From Aggregatilinea lenta (GTDB lineage Bacteria; Chloroflexota; Anaerolineae; Aggregatilineales; Aggregatilineaceae): a DNA stretch of 64,000 bases. Shown piece after piece: positions 18,001 to 26,495 of this stretch. The stretch is from assembly GCF_003569045.1 (NCBI RefSeq), contig NZ_BFCB01000002.1, positions 496,001-560,000 on the forward strand, written 5' to 3'. The notes under the pieces are model-generated. The model searched no databases. It saw only the letters and a program-made list of their open reading frames with translations, and was not told where the DNA came from. The position numbers and the translations under genes were made by a program. How positions within the stretch are numbered: the stretch's first letter is position 1; each line of letters opens with the position of its first letter.

Positions 18001-19618
18001 TGTATTCTTCCAGGTCGTAGCCACCCAGGTAAAGCGGGACCGCCGTCGCCCAGGGTAACACCAGCGTCACGATGACCACGACGAGGTCGAACGTCGGCTG
18101 GCGATCGAGCACGGCCCACCAGTCGGTCAGGAAACGCGTGCCCAGGATGAACAGGACCGCCACTGCCGCGATGCCCCACGTTGCCCAGATGTAAATGTCG
18201 TCATACTGCCCGTCGACGCTGCTGCCATTACCCGTCACGTCCGCCGCGAACGGCTCCGATCCGGTGTCTTCCGCGACGTGGCTGTGCCGCTCGGCAAAAA
18301 GCAGCACGCCGCATATCAGAAACGCCACCAGCAAGATCAGCAGGATCTCCCGCCACGGCAGCGGAACCGTGCCAGGAAAGGCAAACACCGCCGTCAGCAC
18401 CACCGCGAAGATCAGCGCCAGCGCGGGCAGCCCGATCCAGGTGCTCAGCCGCATTAACATGGTGGTATCAACGGTGGTTTCGACGGCGTATTCTTTCGTC
18501 GTGTTGACCCCGTTGATCTGGTCTTGCGCGCTGCTGACACTGCTCGTCTTCCACACGTCACCCGGCTTGATCACGTCCAGCACGGAAATGATCGTCAGCG
18601 CCATGATCGCGCCGACCACCGTCCCGGTGATGACCACCAGGAACGACGAGCGCGTGTTCGACAGGCCGCGCACCAGCGCCAGCGCCGCGCCTTCGTCGGA
18701 GCGGCCCCGGCTGAACAAGCCGTGCAGCCAGCCGGACGCGGCCAGCGGCAGGTACAGCACCAGGAACACCGGCAGCACGGTATAGGCGTCCGAGGGGATC
18801 CAGATCGTCGGCAAAAGATACTGGCGCAGCAGCAGGCCGATCAGCACCGCCGCCAGCGCGGTCAGCGCCAGCAGAACCACGTGCCCGGTCGCAGCCTGAA
18901 GCCACGGCGCGCGCCAGTGACTTCCCCCGGCGGGACGCGGGTGCACGCCGATGTCCTGCACGGTGCGCAGCAGCATGAAGAACAGCAGGTACGCGGCGAA
19001 GATCAGAACGTACATGAACACCAGCTCTTTGGACGCCAGCGCCAGCAGCATGCCCGCCGCCGCCACGATCAGCCACCGAAACTGCCGCTGCGGTCGCCCG
19101 TCCACGTACTGGAAGATACCGTAGATGAACACGAGCGTGAAGAACAGGGTCGGGATGTCTTCGCGGATGTAGCGGCTGTAGTACAGGATCTGCGGCGAGA
19201 TCAGCAGCATGGCCGAGGTCAACACCGCGCCCAGCCGTCCCAGCCAGCGCCGGAACAGCAGCGGGAACATGACTACCAGCACGCCCAACAGCGCGGCGTA
19301 GATGCGCGCCGTGAAGTCCGTGTCGCCAAACAGGTAATAAAACAACGCGTTGGCGTGGAAGATCACCGGGCCGTGCATCAACGGCGTATGGCTGAACTCA
19401 CCGAACTCGTACAGCCGCCACGAATAGTAGGTGTGCAGGCTTTCGTCGTGGCTCATCACGCGCGCGCCCAGATCCACGAAACGCGTAACGATCGCCAGCA
19501 CCAGGATGGCCGTGTAGGCGATGACCTCCCAGTTCAGCGAATAGACTCGCGCCAGCGCCCGGTTGACGTCCTGCTCGCGCGTATCCAGGGGGGAGTAGAC
19601 TTGTTCACGAGTAGCCAT
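15071..19618 (-). CDS. Agl23-like (TIGR03663) GT-C membrane protein with C-terminal NHL beta-propeller
   Basis: A 1515-aa membrane protein. The first extracytoplasmic loop holds the acidic motif MSHDES (D58, E59), as in GT-C glycosyltransferases that use polyprenyl-linked sugars. Multiple transmembrane helices run to about residue 930 and are interrupted by charged loops. Residues about 1163-1450 form six NHL-type repeats with the pattern PxGVAVxxDGxIYVADTxxxR, expected to fold as a six-bladed propeller outside the cell. The family is named after a haloarchaeal protein linked to surface-glycan assembly. The start at 19618 is chosen because the protein then begins MATREQ before the first helix. 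A terminator follows. It is probably the last gene of the glycan region. Function as transferase or flippase partner is inference. Confidence 0.8.
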   Translation of the reverse strand: MATREQVYSPLDTREQDVNRALARVYSLNWEVIAYTAILVLAIVTRFVDLGARVMSHDESLHTYYSWRLYEFGEFSHTPLMHGPVIFHANALFYYLFGDTDFTARIYAALLGVLVVMFPLLFRRWLGRLGAVLTSAMLLISPQILYYSRYIREDIPTLFFTLVFIYGIFQYVDGRPQRQFRWLIVAAAGMLLALASKELVFMYVLIFAAYLLFFMLLRTVQDIGVHPRPAGGSHWRAPWLQAATGHVVLLALTALAAVLIGLLLRQYLLPTIWIPSDAYTVLPVFLVLYLPLAASGWLHGLFSRGRSDEGAALALVRGLSNTRSSFLVVITGTVVGAIMALTIISVLDVIKPGDVWKTSSVSSAQDQINGVNTTKEYAVETTVDTTMLMRLSTWIGLPALALIFAVVLTAVFAFPGTVPLPWREILLILLVAFLICGVLLFAERHSHVAEDTGSEPFAADVTGNGSSVDGQYDDIYIWATWGIAAVAVLFILGTRFLTDWWAVLDRQPTFDLVVVIVTLVLPWATAVPLYLGGYDLEEYSPTNATGQATLNAAITAFVPFAVVALTIGLAWNWRRWLPVTAVFLGLFAFFYTTVFSNINGTATGMVGSLGYWLAQQGVRRGSQPQYYYLLTQVPVYEFLPLIGSMFAGVAGLSALWRWRRVQVQEGRVTVDEDWNEAEALDDSAALDVDETPLAEPEVLAVPAGPDGGTGELPDDPSVVRYMPDIPRYYRPYDYDEELEQRATARDWLGELPFMPFVGFWLVLITLGLTVAGEKMPWLTTHIVVPMTFAAGWWLGRVIGGVRRESLRGGGLLVTLVVLPVGFVSLAHALVALWGDQAPFQGRDVADLAASGTWFAALLLGLAALYVVVRSIRRIGTEQMSRLVVIAGAVLLSILTVRASVRAAYIDYDYATEYLVYAHSGPAVKTVMDMVDDIATKTNEGYNMRVVYDDQSSWPFTWYFRHYTNYSYIAGEAGSVSASSLDGARVVVVGGKKVGDVRRILGDRYYEYSFIRLWWPMQDYFGLTYDRVTDVLSLDSDDIAAPYLRQGLWDIWFNRDYETFGEAQCIQEKQSRCESEAAAGATPEEQDRLRDLCKRSVVTECSGDTRFSVNNWPVSDRMYFFVDKEIAAQIWDAGIGGASVDIRSPEYPEDVAYRDIPAETILAETSVLLNPRGVAVSDDGEIYVADTDHSRIAVLDGSGNLLRTIGENTTGSSEAGLLLQPWGVALGPDGNVYVADTWNHRVQIFTPDGELLRQWGHQGVLPDDTSPDAFWGPRDIVVGADGTVYVADTGNKRVRVYTSEGEFVRDIGGSGTELGQMDEPVGLALNPVDGDLYVAESWNQRIQVFAPDGTSLRAWSVNMWFTNRESSNRPYLAISPDGSLVFATDMDDHERIVAYDLNGQVVASFDQADQLDQNILGLRSPAGLAFDDAGRLVVIDAEQATIYVFAQLDFLGGVLPVPAQPDAEATEDTGLTIDTTMAADDSLPDAPMSTAPVMDESLPAATETLTDPVATDEAVG

Positions 19619-19771
19619 AACGATCCGTTTCCCGTTATCCAACAAACGCCGGTCAAGACGGCGGCAGACCGCTTGCCCGGAGATCAGCGTACACAGAGCC
19701 TGCACCTAGCGTGATGGTGTCTGTTCATGGTGGGGCGTATCGCTCTATGCCCCATTCCTGCCAGGTTTTTC

Positions 19772-19835
19772 CATAGGGGCAGGGCTTGCCCTACCCGGTT
19801 TTGCCCACAACGGGCGAGGCAAGCCCCGCCCCTAC
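19772..19835. repeat. Family A repeat, tandem form
   Basis: The ends are ATAGGGGCAGGGCTTGCCCT and GGCAAGCCCCGCCCCTAC, with CGGGCGAGG between them. It is an imperfect large palindrome between the GNAT gene and the Agl23-like gene. The rest of 19619-19859 shows nothing else. Confidence 0.6.
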
Positions 19836-19859
19836 GCTTACGCCTTACCGTATCCGCTG

Positions 19860-20321
19860 CTATCCCTCGTCGAAAAGCTTGACGAAGCGGTAGCCGGTGG
19901 TCGCGTAACCAAGCGCCTCGTAAAAGCGGTGCGCCTCGTCCTTGCGCCCAAAGCCACTCACCAGCCACGTCCCGACGCAGCCATGTTCGCGCGCCAAATC
20001 TTCCGCATAGGCAACCAACGCCCGACCGACCCCGTGACGGCGCGCACTCGCATCGGTCACGAGCATCGAAATTTCACCGTGACACCCTACGCGGACCAGC
20101 ATCTCGCGCAGCCGGAAGCCCATCACGCCGCACACGACGCCGTCCACTTCGGCCACGTACCACCAGTCCACCGGGCTTTGTTCGACCCAGGCCAACCGGC
20201 CCACAATCTCGTCGTCGGTCATCTCGACACCCGACAACTGGCACAGCATCGGGCGCACGGCGGGCGCGTCCTCGACCCGCATATGGCGGATCACGGGTGA
20301 TGATGTCGGCTCGTCACTCAT
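19860..20321 (-). CDS. GNAT-family N-acetyltransferase
   Basis: A 153-aa acetyl-CoA-dependent acetyltransferase. The acetyl-CoA loop is RRHGVGRALVAYAEDLA, preceded by strand GEISMLVTDASA. The C-terminal HRFYEALGYATTGYRFVK is the standard final motif. The start at 20321 is an ATGA overlap with the stop of the anti-sigma gene, so it is translated from the same mRNA as the sigma/anti-sigma pair. The substrate is unknown; position suggests a link to the envelope regulon but nothing proves it. Confidence 0.87.
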   Translation of the reverse strand: MSDEPTSSPVIRHMRVEDAPAVRPMLCQLSGVEMTDDEIVGRLAWVEQSPVDWWYVAEVDGVVCGVMGFRLREMLVRVGCHGEISMLVTDASARRHGVGRALVAYAEDLAREHGCVGTWLVSGFGRKDEAHRFYEALGYATTGYRFVKLFDEG

Positions 20322-20893
20322 TGAACCATCCACGCGTCCGGTGACTGCGTCATACGCGGGACCGGGACCGGGCTGACCCCAGCCTCGTTAGACACGTACG
20401 CTACGGTCGCGGCGGGCGTCGCGGGCGTCTGTTCCAGCTCGGCTGCCACGTTTTGCGTCGCGGCTTCCCCGGTCAAGCTGGCCGTCGGCGATCCGATGGC
20501 GTCCAGCTCGGCGGGGCGCGGCTGGACCGGCGCGGCTTCGGCGCGCACGCCGCTCTGCGAAATCAGCGGCAGCACCACCATCACCACCAGCAGCGCCGCG
20601 ACCATAAAACTCAGGCCCGGCAGCCACGTCGAGCCGGACAGCCCGCCCCGGCGGCCCGAAGTGGCGACCTCGCCCCACACGCCGGCCCAGACGTGGGCCA
20701 ACTGCCCCTGCGTCGCCTGCCCGAAGGCGGGCATCTCGCGGCGCATCCCGGCGGCGAGGCGTTCCTCGCGGACCAGCGCGGCCCGGCACGACGCGCACGT
20801 GCGTACGTGGTTGATCACCTGCGCGACCTGCGCGGGTGCCAGTTGGTCGTGAACGTAGCGGGTCAGCAAATGGGTTACATGACGGCGTCGCAT
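20318..20893 (-). CDS. Anti-sigma factor with zinc-finger (zf-HC2) and one membrane helix
   Basis: A 191-aa single-pass membrane protein. The N-terminal cytosolic domain has the ZAS motif HVRTCASC (His-x3-Cys-x2-Cys), which binds the partner sigma factor. One membrane helix follows (LSFMVAALLVVMVVLPLI, about 95-112). The extracytoplasmic tail is about 75 aa, rich in Pro, Ala and Thr and without a recognisable domain. A GTG at 20920 is an alternative start. It follows the ECF sigma gene by about 145 bp, a gap that contains a family A repeat, which is unusual because such pairs are normally tightly coupled. It overlaps the GNAT gene by 4 bp. Confidence 0.85.
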   Translation of the reverse strand: MRRRHVTHLLTRYVHDQLAPAQVAQVINHVRTCASCRAALVREERLAAGMRREMPAFGQATQGQLAHVWAGVWGEVATSGRRGGLSGSTWLPGLSFMVAALLVVMVVLPLISQSGVRAEAAPVQPRPAELDAIGSPTASLTGEAATQNVAAELEQTPATPAATVAYVSNEAGVSPVPVPRMTQSPDAWMVQ

Positions 20894-20973
20894 TGCATCA
20901 CCCAATTTCAACTCAATCACAGCGGTCAGTCTTCAGTGCTTAGCCACTTCCAGCGGCGCAAACTCTGTTTTCC

Positions 20974-21023
20974 CGTAGGGGGCTTGCTCCGCCCGGTGTT
21001 TCATCCGGCATCTCGTAGGGACA
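20974..21023. repeat. Family A repeat between sigma and anti-sigma genes
   Basis: CCGTAGGGGGCTTGCTCCGC is followed by a second CTCGTAGGGAC. It matches the GTAGGGGC-GCTTGC-GCCC pattern of the copies at 19772 and 39800. Confidence 0.5.
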
Positions 21024-21037
21024 ATTGGCCTCAACGG

Positions 21038-21655
21038 TTACAGACTCCACAGTTCTTCGAGTGCGGCCCGATCCGCCCCGGACATCGCCCGGCGTAACTG
21101 CTCATGCGCCAGCCGGACCCGGCTTTCGGCGGTCTTCTGCGGGCAGTCCATGATCTCGGCCATCTCGCGGTAGGTCAGGCCTTGCCCATAGCGCAGGGCG
21201 ACGGCTTCGCGCAGCAGCGGCGAGAGCGTCCCCATCGCGCGGCCCAGCGAATCGCGCAGCTCGCCCCACGCGGCGCGCGCTTCCGGCGACTGCTCGGCAG
21301 GCGTCGGCGGCTCTACCCCGATGTTCAGCAGGCTGCTTAGGGCGACGGTCGGCAGCCACTTGCGGCGACGGGCGTTGCGACAGCGGCTGACCGTGATGGT
21401 ATACAGCCACGTGCGGAACGCGCCGCGCTCCGGGTCATAGCGCTGCAGGCTGCGGAAGGCGTACACCATCGACTCTTGCAGCACGTCCTCCGCGTCCTGC
21501 TCGACCAGCAGCACGCTGTAGGCCAGCCGGTACAGGCTGGGCGCGTAGCGCTCGTACAGCGTGGCGAATGCCGATTGATCGCCGCTCTGGCAGCGTGCGA
21601 TCAACTCCGGCAAATCCGGGTCATTCGTCTGAGTGAGAATGCGTTCGTCGCTCAT
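21038..21655 (-). CDS. ECF (sigma70 family, group 4) RNA polymerase sigma factor
   Basis: A 205-aa alternative sigma factor. Region 2 spans FATLYERYAPSLYRLAYSVL through the polymerase-binding DAEDVLQESMVYAF and the -10-recognition RGAFRTWLYTITVSRCRN. Region 4 contains LREAVALRYGQGLTYREMAEIMD and the helix-turn-helix KTAESRVRLAHEQLRRAM. The MSDERI start at 21655 is chosen over a slightly longer frame. It lies 27 bp after a GT-C gene and upstream of its anti-sigma factor, so it is embedded in the surface-glycan run and may control it. The regulon promoter was not identified. Confidence 0.92.
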   Translation of the reverse strand: MSDERILTQTNDPDLPELIARCQSGDQSAFATLYERYAPSLYRLAYSVLLVEQDAEDVLQESMVYAFRSLQRYDPERGAFRTWLYTITVSRCRNARRRKWLPTVALSSLLNIGVEPPTPAEQSPEARAAWGELRDSLGRAMGTLSPLLREAVALRYGQGLTYREMAEIMDCPQKTAESRVRLAHEQLRRAMSGADRAALEELWSL

Positions 21656-21682
21656 AGCGTCTATTGTACACACTGCGCCGGT

Positions 21683-23641
21683 TTATTCCTCAGCCGTGCC
21701 CGTCGCGACGCCGTACACGTCGCTGCGGATCCACAACATCACCGTCTGGCCCGGCACCGGCTGAAGCTCCGTGTCGCCCCGGTAGACCCACGCCAGCGCG
21801 TCGCGCCAGGTGAGCGCGCGTACCGTCCAGGCGCGCACCAGCACGAGGTCCTTGCCGACATAGGCCGCGCCGAGGTCGTTCGGCATCTGTTCGGCGGGCG
21901 TGATCACCGCCGCCGTGCTGACCTCCGGCCCGACGCCGTTCACGAACGTCGTGTTCGGATAATCGTGCAGCGCCCAGGCCAGCGCGCCGCCGTCCGCCTG
22001 CGCCGTGATCGGGATCAGGTTCGGCGTGCCATTGGTACGCAGGCTCATTTCGCGCAGGGTATCTTGCAGCTCGCGGATGTCGTCCGTCGCCGGGCTGGGA
22101 TACCACAGCTCACGCGGGTCGCCGTAATGCAGAGATGCGGCCCGCCCCGCCGATCCTACGCCGAAGATGAGCAGGAACGCCAACGTGCCGAGCGCCGTGC
22201 CACGCCATGCCGTGCGCGCCCCCCAGACTGTGCCCACCAGGAAGAACAGCATCGCAACAGCTAGCGGCACCAGGATCACCCACACCAGCCGCTGCTGCAT
22301 CAGGCCGAGCACGTAGGCGTATACGCTCGCGCCCTGGACCATCACCGTTTCGCCGCTGGTCGAGTCGTGCGTGTAGATGCCGCCGAACAGCTCGCGCGCC
22401 AGCGGGCCGAAGTCGGTGATCGTGCCGGGCAACTCCATGAACAGCTTTCCAAGCTGGATCACGCTGATGGCGATGGCGGTCCACAGCCCAAACGTAATCG
22501 CGGCGTGCAGGCCCACGCCCCACCCCGGCACCTTAAACAGCGTCCCGGCGGTTTCGGTCAACCAGCGGCAAACCGACAGCCCGACCAGGATCGTCAGCGG
22601 CAGCGTGATCCACAGCGCGTGCGCCGCCGTCGCGCCCTGATAGGCCAGCGACAGCACCAGCCCGGCCACGAACCAGCCCGCCAGCGTGCGCTCGAAAAAA
22701 CCGCCGTTGCGGATGACGTGGTAGCATGCCAGCAGTCCGAAGACGACCATCGCCGGGTCGTAGCGCAGCGCGATCCACAGCGGAAACGCGGCCAGTTGGT
22801 CGTCCGGGCGTTCCACGAAACCGCGCAGCCCGGTCCACACGCCGTTGCCGATCACGGACGGGCCGCCGGGCAGCAGCATCAGTCCTGTCCCGACGACGAT
22901 TACCGTCACGCCCGCCGCCAACGCCCCGCTGCCCCACGGCCACCCGCGCAGCACCTCACGCAGGATGGAGCCGGGCTGCTCGTCGGGGTCCGCACCGGAC
23001 AGCCACGCGAAGCCCATGCCGAAAAGCAGCAGGAACAGGGTGATGAACCCGGCAGGCTCGGCCAGCAGCGCTAGCGCGGCGACCGCCGCCGTCGCAGCAG
23101 CGCCCCATTCGGCGCGGCGCGTCTCGTAGAAGCGCAGCGCCAGCCACGGCGCGACCACGGCCAGCAGTGCCGACCAGATCGCCGGGCTGCTCGTGCGTGA
23201 GGCCAGCAGCGCGACCGGCGACACGGCCAGCAGCGCGCTGATGATCAGCGCGGGCAGCGGTCCCAGGTAGCGCCGCCACAGCAGCGGCGCGAGCGCCAGC
23301 AGCCAGCCGCCCAACGCGACGGGCAGGCGCGCGGCGAAATCGCCCGGCGTGAAGACGGTGAAGCTGATCGCCTGGAGGAAATAACTCAACGGGCTTTGCG
23401 CCAATGCCTCCGTGCCGGGCGCGTCCGGCTCGACGGCGCGCAACGCGGCCAGCGCCCCGTGCGCCTCGGCGTCGTTCAGCGGCGCGTGGCCCAACTGCGC
23501 CAGCCGCAGCGCGCCCGCCAACACCACAATCGCCACGATGATCGCGGCCTCCAGCGTGATGCGCACCGTCAGGCCCGCCTCGCGCGCCTGGGGATCGTCT
23601 GCGGCAGGGTGTGCCGCCGCGTCGTGTGCCAATACGGTCAT
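21683..23641 (-). CDS. GT-C-type polytopic membrane glycosyltransferase-like protein (652 aa)
   Basis: The protein has an N-terminal helix from about residue 28 and the first-loop acidic pair in PLNDAEAHG (D57, E59), followed by about ten more helices. The C-terminal soluble part (about 520-652) would lie outside the membrane. This layout is that of the PMT/ArnT/Agl23 superfamily, which moves sugars from lipid carriers. The acceptor is unknown. The ATG at 23641 is preceded by GGGAAGAGACG. The gene is 15 bp downstream of the 881-aa DUF2298 protein and 27 bp upstream of the ECF sigma gene, so the three are almost certainly co-transcribed. Confidence 0.78.
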   Translation of the reverse strand: MTVLAHDAAAHPAADDPQAREAGLTVRITLEAAIIVAIVVLAGALRLAQLGHAPLNDAEAHGALAALRAVEPDAPGTEALAQSPLSYFLQAISFTVFTPGDFAARLPVALGGWLLALAPLLWRRYLGPLPALIISALLAVSPVALLASRTSSPAIWSALLAVVAPWLALRFYETRRAEWGAAATAAVAALALLAEPAGFITLFLLLFGMGFAWLSGADPDEQPGSILREVLRGWPWGSGALAAGVTVIVVGTGLMLLPGGPSVIGNGVWTGLRGFVERPDDQLAAFPLWIALRYDPAMVVFGLLACYHVIRNGGFFERTLAGWFVAGLVLSLAYQGATAAHALWITLPLTILVGLSVCRWLTETAGTLFKVPGWGVGLHAAITFGLWTAIAISVIQLGKLFMELPGTITDFGPLARELFGGIYTHDSTSGETVMVQGASVYAYVLGLMQQRLVWVILVPLAVAMLFFLVGTVWGARTAWRGTALGTLAFLLIFGVGSAGRAASLHYGDPRELWYPSPATDDIRELQDTLREMSLRTNGTPNLIPITAQADGGALAWALHDYPNTTFVNGVGPEVSTAAVITPAEQMPNDLGAAYVGKDLVLVRAWTVRALTWRDALAWVYRGDTELQPVPGQTVMLWIRSDVYGVATGTAEE

Positions 23642-23655
23642 CGTCTCTTCCCGTC

Positions 23656-26301
23656 TCAGTTCGGCGCGACCCGGTAGATCGCCATCGTGTCGTTCTGGCA
23701 GACCGGCGTCATCACCTGCGCGAACTTCGCCAGCCCCTGCTGGTAGTCTCGCAGCAGCGACTCGTTGGAGCCGCCCATCGTCGCGATCAACTGGCGCTCC
23801 GCGTTGCCGACCACCACGTAATCGATCCCGTAGCGGTCGATAATCGACCACGCCTCGTCCCAGTCGCGCGTGGTGTACAGGTCGCCGATATCGGTCATGC
23901 GGTCGCGGAACTCGCCGTTTTCGGTGCGCGCGTCCGTGACTTCTTCATACGTGTCGCCGCGCCACTGCCCCTCATGGTTGGCCCAGCCGAGCAGCGTCGG
24001 GACCCCGGTCAGGCCGCTGACCCGCCCGATCTGCGGCTGGTACCCGCAGTTGCAGCTCGATTCGACCAGCACGATCGAGTCCGACTTGGGCACCAGATCC
24101 GCGAGGCACATCGTCGCCTCGTATTCGCCGCGCGTGATCATCGACGAACGCCCGTCGAGGGTCAGCGTGTCGGTATTGTTTGCCTCGTACACGCCGCGCG
24201 ACCGTACCGCGAAGTAGGTGTAGATCAACCCGGCCCCGACCAGCACGATCACCACCGCGCCGAAGGCCACCCGGCCCACCAGCGCCAGCGGCGCGGTATC
24301 GTTCGCCGCCTTGCGTTGGGGCAGCCGCGCCCCGGCCAGCAGCGACCATACCGCATACCCGCCCGCGAGGCTGAACAGGATCCAGCCCTGGTAATAGAGC
24401 TTGAACACGGTGTTCATGCGCACGCTGAAATTATCGCGCAAATAGACGAAATCGGGCACGAGCACCAGCACCGCGCCCGCGCCGACCAGCAGCAGCGCGA
24501 AGGCCGTCGCCGGGTGGTACGCGGGGGGCGCCATCTCATCGCCTTCCGCCGCCGCAGCAGACCGGGCGAACAGCCGCCCGACTACCAGCGCGATCAGCGC
24601 CAGCAGCCACAACTCGGTCGGCAGGCCCACGAGCCGCCGCCGGAATACGTCCGGCAAGATGTCGCCTAACCCGGCCACGCCGCCGTACACCGCGTACACT
24701 GCGCCGCGCACGTCCTCGCGGTTCCAGGCGATCACGCCCAGCACCGCCGCCAGCACGACGACCGTGCCCGCGACCAGCGCCGCCGTCAGCAGCGCGGCGG
24801 TCCAGTTATAGCGCTTCCCGGCGCGGACCGCTTCCACCGCCGCGAACACGGTCAGGATCACCAGGAAGGTCCCGAACTGCAGGAACATCTGCTGCCACTG
24901 CGTCGGGTAGATGGCGTTGGGCAGCAGCCCGCCCGCCTGCGACGCGAAGCTGATGATCCACGGCAGGTAAAAGATTACGGTCAGCGCGCCCAGCCGCGCG
25001 CCGAACCACAGGATGCCCGCCCAATCGTCGCCGGTCAGCCAGCGCGATCCGCGCCGGATCAGCCGTCGCAGCGCGTCCGCGCCGACCAGCAGCACGAGGT
25101 AGGCCGCGTCCCACGAGTTGAGGAAGACCATGCCGCCGACCCACACCGCGTACAACGCCACCTCCCCGCCGGACGGATCGGTGCCGCGCAGCACGAGGTT
25201 GAGCGCCAGCGCCACGGCCAGCACCGCGAACGGCAGCGCCAGCACGTGCGGATGCATGTCGGCCAGCACGAAGCTGAACGCGGGGAATTCGGCAATGGGC
25301 TGCGCGCCGACCGGGGAACCGTCCAGATTGCGATCCTGGATCACGCGGCTGTAGCGGAACCACCACCAGTACCAGGGGTTCGTCGCCGTGTCCCATGAGA
25401 CGAACTCGTCGTCCCAGTTGGCGACTGTGTCGTGGTCCCAGTCGGGGATCTGCCCGTCCTGGACGCCTTCGCGCTCGGCCACGTCCCAGAAGTCAAAGTA
25501 CCCCTGGTCCACCACGCTGGATGCCGTGCCGCGATAGGGCAGCTCGACCAGCGCCGTGCCCAGGTTGCCCATCAGGATCAGGAAGACCAGCGCCAGCGCG
25601 CCAGCGCCCAATGCCGCCGCGCGACTCCCGCCCCGCAGCAAGCCGAGCGGTCCACCCGCGCGCACCATGTTGTAGACCACGCCCAACGCGCCAACGCCCG
25701 CCTGCGCGAACAGGAACGCCAGCATCAGGTCGAAGCCGACGCCGCTGTTCACGCTCGCCAGGTCGGAGAGCATCGCGGCCATGACGTAGCCGAAGTAGTA
25801 GTAGCTGATCGCGTAGCCGCTCAGCCAGCCGTCATGCGGCGGGAAAGTCGCACTGGCGCGGATGCTGTTGAGGAACATGATTTCCATCGGCTTTTCGGTG
25901 CTGGCCATTTCCGGGTTGTGCGCCCGGAAGTAGCTCCAGCCGACGAACAGCAGCGCGAACAGCAGCTCGCTGACGCCGATCAGCGCGGCGTGCTCGCGCA
26001 GCCACGCGCCGATCGGGGGGCGGTCGTCCCCACGGAAGAAGACGGTCAGGCTCAGCGCGAGCACGGCCAGCCACGCGAAGATCATGCTGCCCGGCGTGTT
26101 GTCCAGCAGCCCGACGCTCGCCAGGAACCAGAACACGAACGCGGTCAGCATGACGCCCGCTGCGCGCGCCACGGTATAGCCCCGGTCCGGCAGCCCGCCG
26201 AGCACGCGGGCCAGCAGCGGCCACACCGCCGCTCCGGCCAGCGTGACCAACAGCCACCACGCCACGATATCGCCGCCTTCGCGGCCCAGCCAATCCAGCA
26301 T
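23656..26301 (-). CDS. DUF2298 (Chlor_Arch_YYY) membrane protein
   Basis: An 881-aa polytopic protein. The conserved features of the family are present in order: LPDRGY after the second helix, TEKPMEIMFLNSI in a loop, SYYYFGYVM, FVLADMHPHVLALP, NSWDAAYL, NTVFKLYYQGWILF, and the GVPTLLGWANHE segment before the C-terminal YVVVGNAERQL. The same blocks recur in the last thousand residues of the 2348-aa neighbour, so the two are paralogues. The family is thought to be GT-C-like, but the reaction is unproven. The start at 26301 is chosen because the first helix then follows within 15 residues. It heads the tight cluster with the 652-aa protein and the ECF sigma gene. Confidence 0.85.
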   Translation of the reverse strand: MLDWLGREGGDIVAWWLLVTLAGAAVWPLLARVLGGLPDRGYTVARAAGVMLTAFVFWFLASVGLLDNTPGSMIFAWLAVLALSLTVFFRGDDRPPIGAWLREHAALIGVSELLFALLFVGWSYFRAHNPEMASTEKPMEIMFLNSIRASATFPPHDGWLSGYAISYYYFGYVMAAMLSDLASVNSGVGFDLMLAFLFAQAGVGALGVVYNMVRAGGPLGLLRGGSRAAALGAGALALVFLILMGNLGTALVELPYRGTASSVVDQGYFDFWDVAEREGVQDGQIPDWDHDTVANWDDEFVSWDTATNPWYWWWFRYSRVIQDRNLDGSPVGAQPIAEFPAFSFVLADMHPHVLALPFAVLAVALALNLVLRGTDPSGGEVALYAVWVGGMVFLNSWDAAYLVLLVGADALRRLIRRGSRWLTGDDWAGILWFGARLGALTVIFYLPWIISFASQAGGLLPNAIYPTQWQQMFLQFGTFLVILTVFAAVEAVRAGKRYNWTAALLTAALVAGTVVVLAAVLGVIAWNREDVRGAVYAVYGGVAGLGDILPDVFRRRLVGLPTELWLLALIALVVGRLFARSAAAAEGDEMAPPAYHPATAFALLLVGAGAVLVLVPDFVYLRDNFSVRMNTVFKLYYQGWILFSLAGGYAVWSLLAGARLPQRKAANDTAPLALVGRVAFGAVVIVLVGAGLIYTYFAVRSRGVYEANNTDTLTLDGRSSMITRGEYEATMCLADLVPKSDSIVLVESSCNCGYQPQIGRVSGLTGVPTLLGWANHEGQWRGDTYEEVTDARTENGEFRDRMTDIGDLYTTRDWDEAWSIIDRYGIDYVVVGNAERQLIATMGGSNESLLRDYQQGLAKFAQVMTPVCQNDTMAIYRVAPN

Positions 26302-26367
26302 CGCGTCCAATCCTAAACAGCAGCTTTCAGCGGTTAAGTAGACAATCGAAAGAAATGAGCGAAAAAA

Positions 26368-26434
26368 CCTCACCCCTGGTTCCTCTCCAATCTGATTGGA
26401 GAGGGGAAATGGGGCCGGGGGTTAAGGGGTGAGG
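26368..26434. repeat. Family B palindromic repeat, most complete copy
   Basis: The outer arms are CCTCACCCCT and AGGGGTGAGG. The inner arms CCTCTCCAATC and GATTGGAGAGG form a perfect hairpin with one central base. It lies between the giant fusion gene and the 881-aa gene. Nothing else is seen in 26302-26495. Confidence 0.75.
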
Positions 26435-26495
26435 TAAATCACGCTACCCCAAGCATGTGCCAGATCTTTTCGACAAGTCACTTAACCGTTCGCCC

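Noticed and set aside
14921-18058. 1045-codon plus-strand frame opposite the Agl23-like/NHL gene
   Set aside because: Same composition bias and no motifs; the NHL repeats and membrane helices are on minus.
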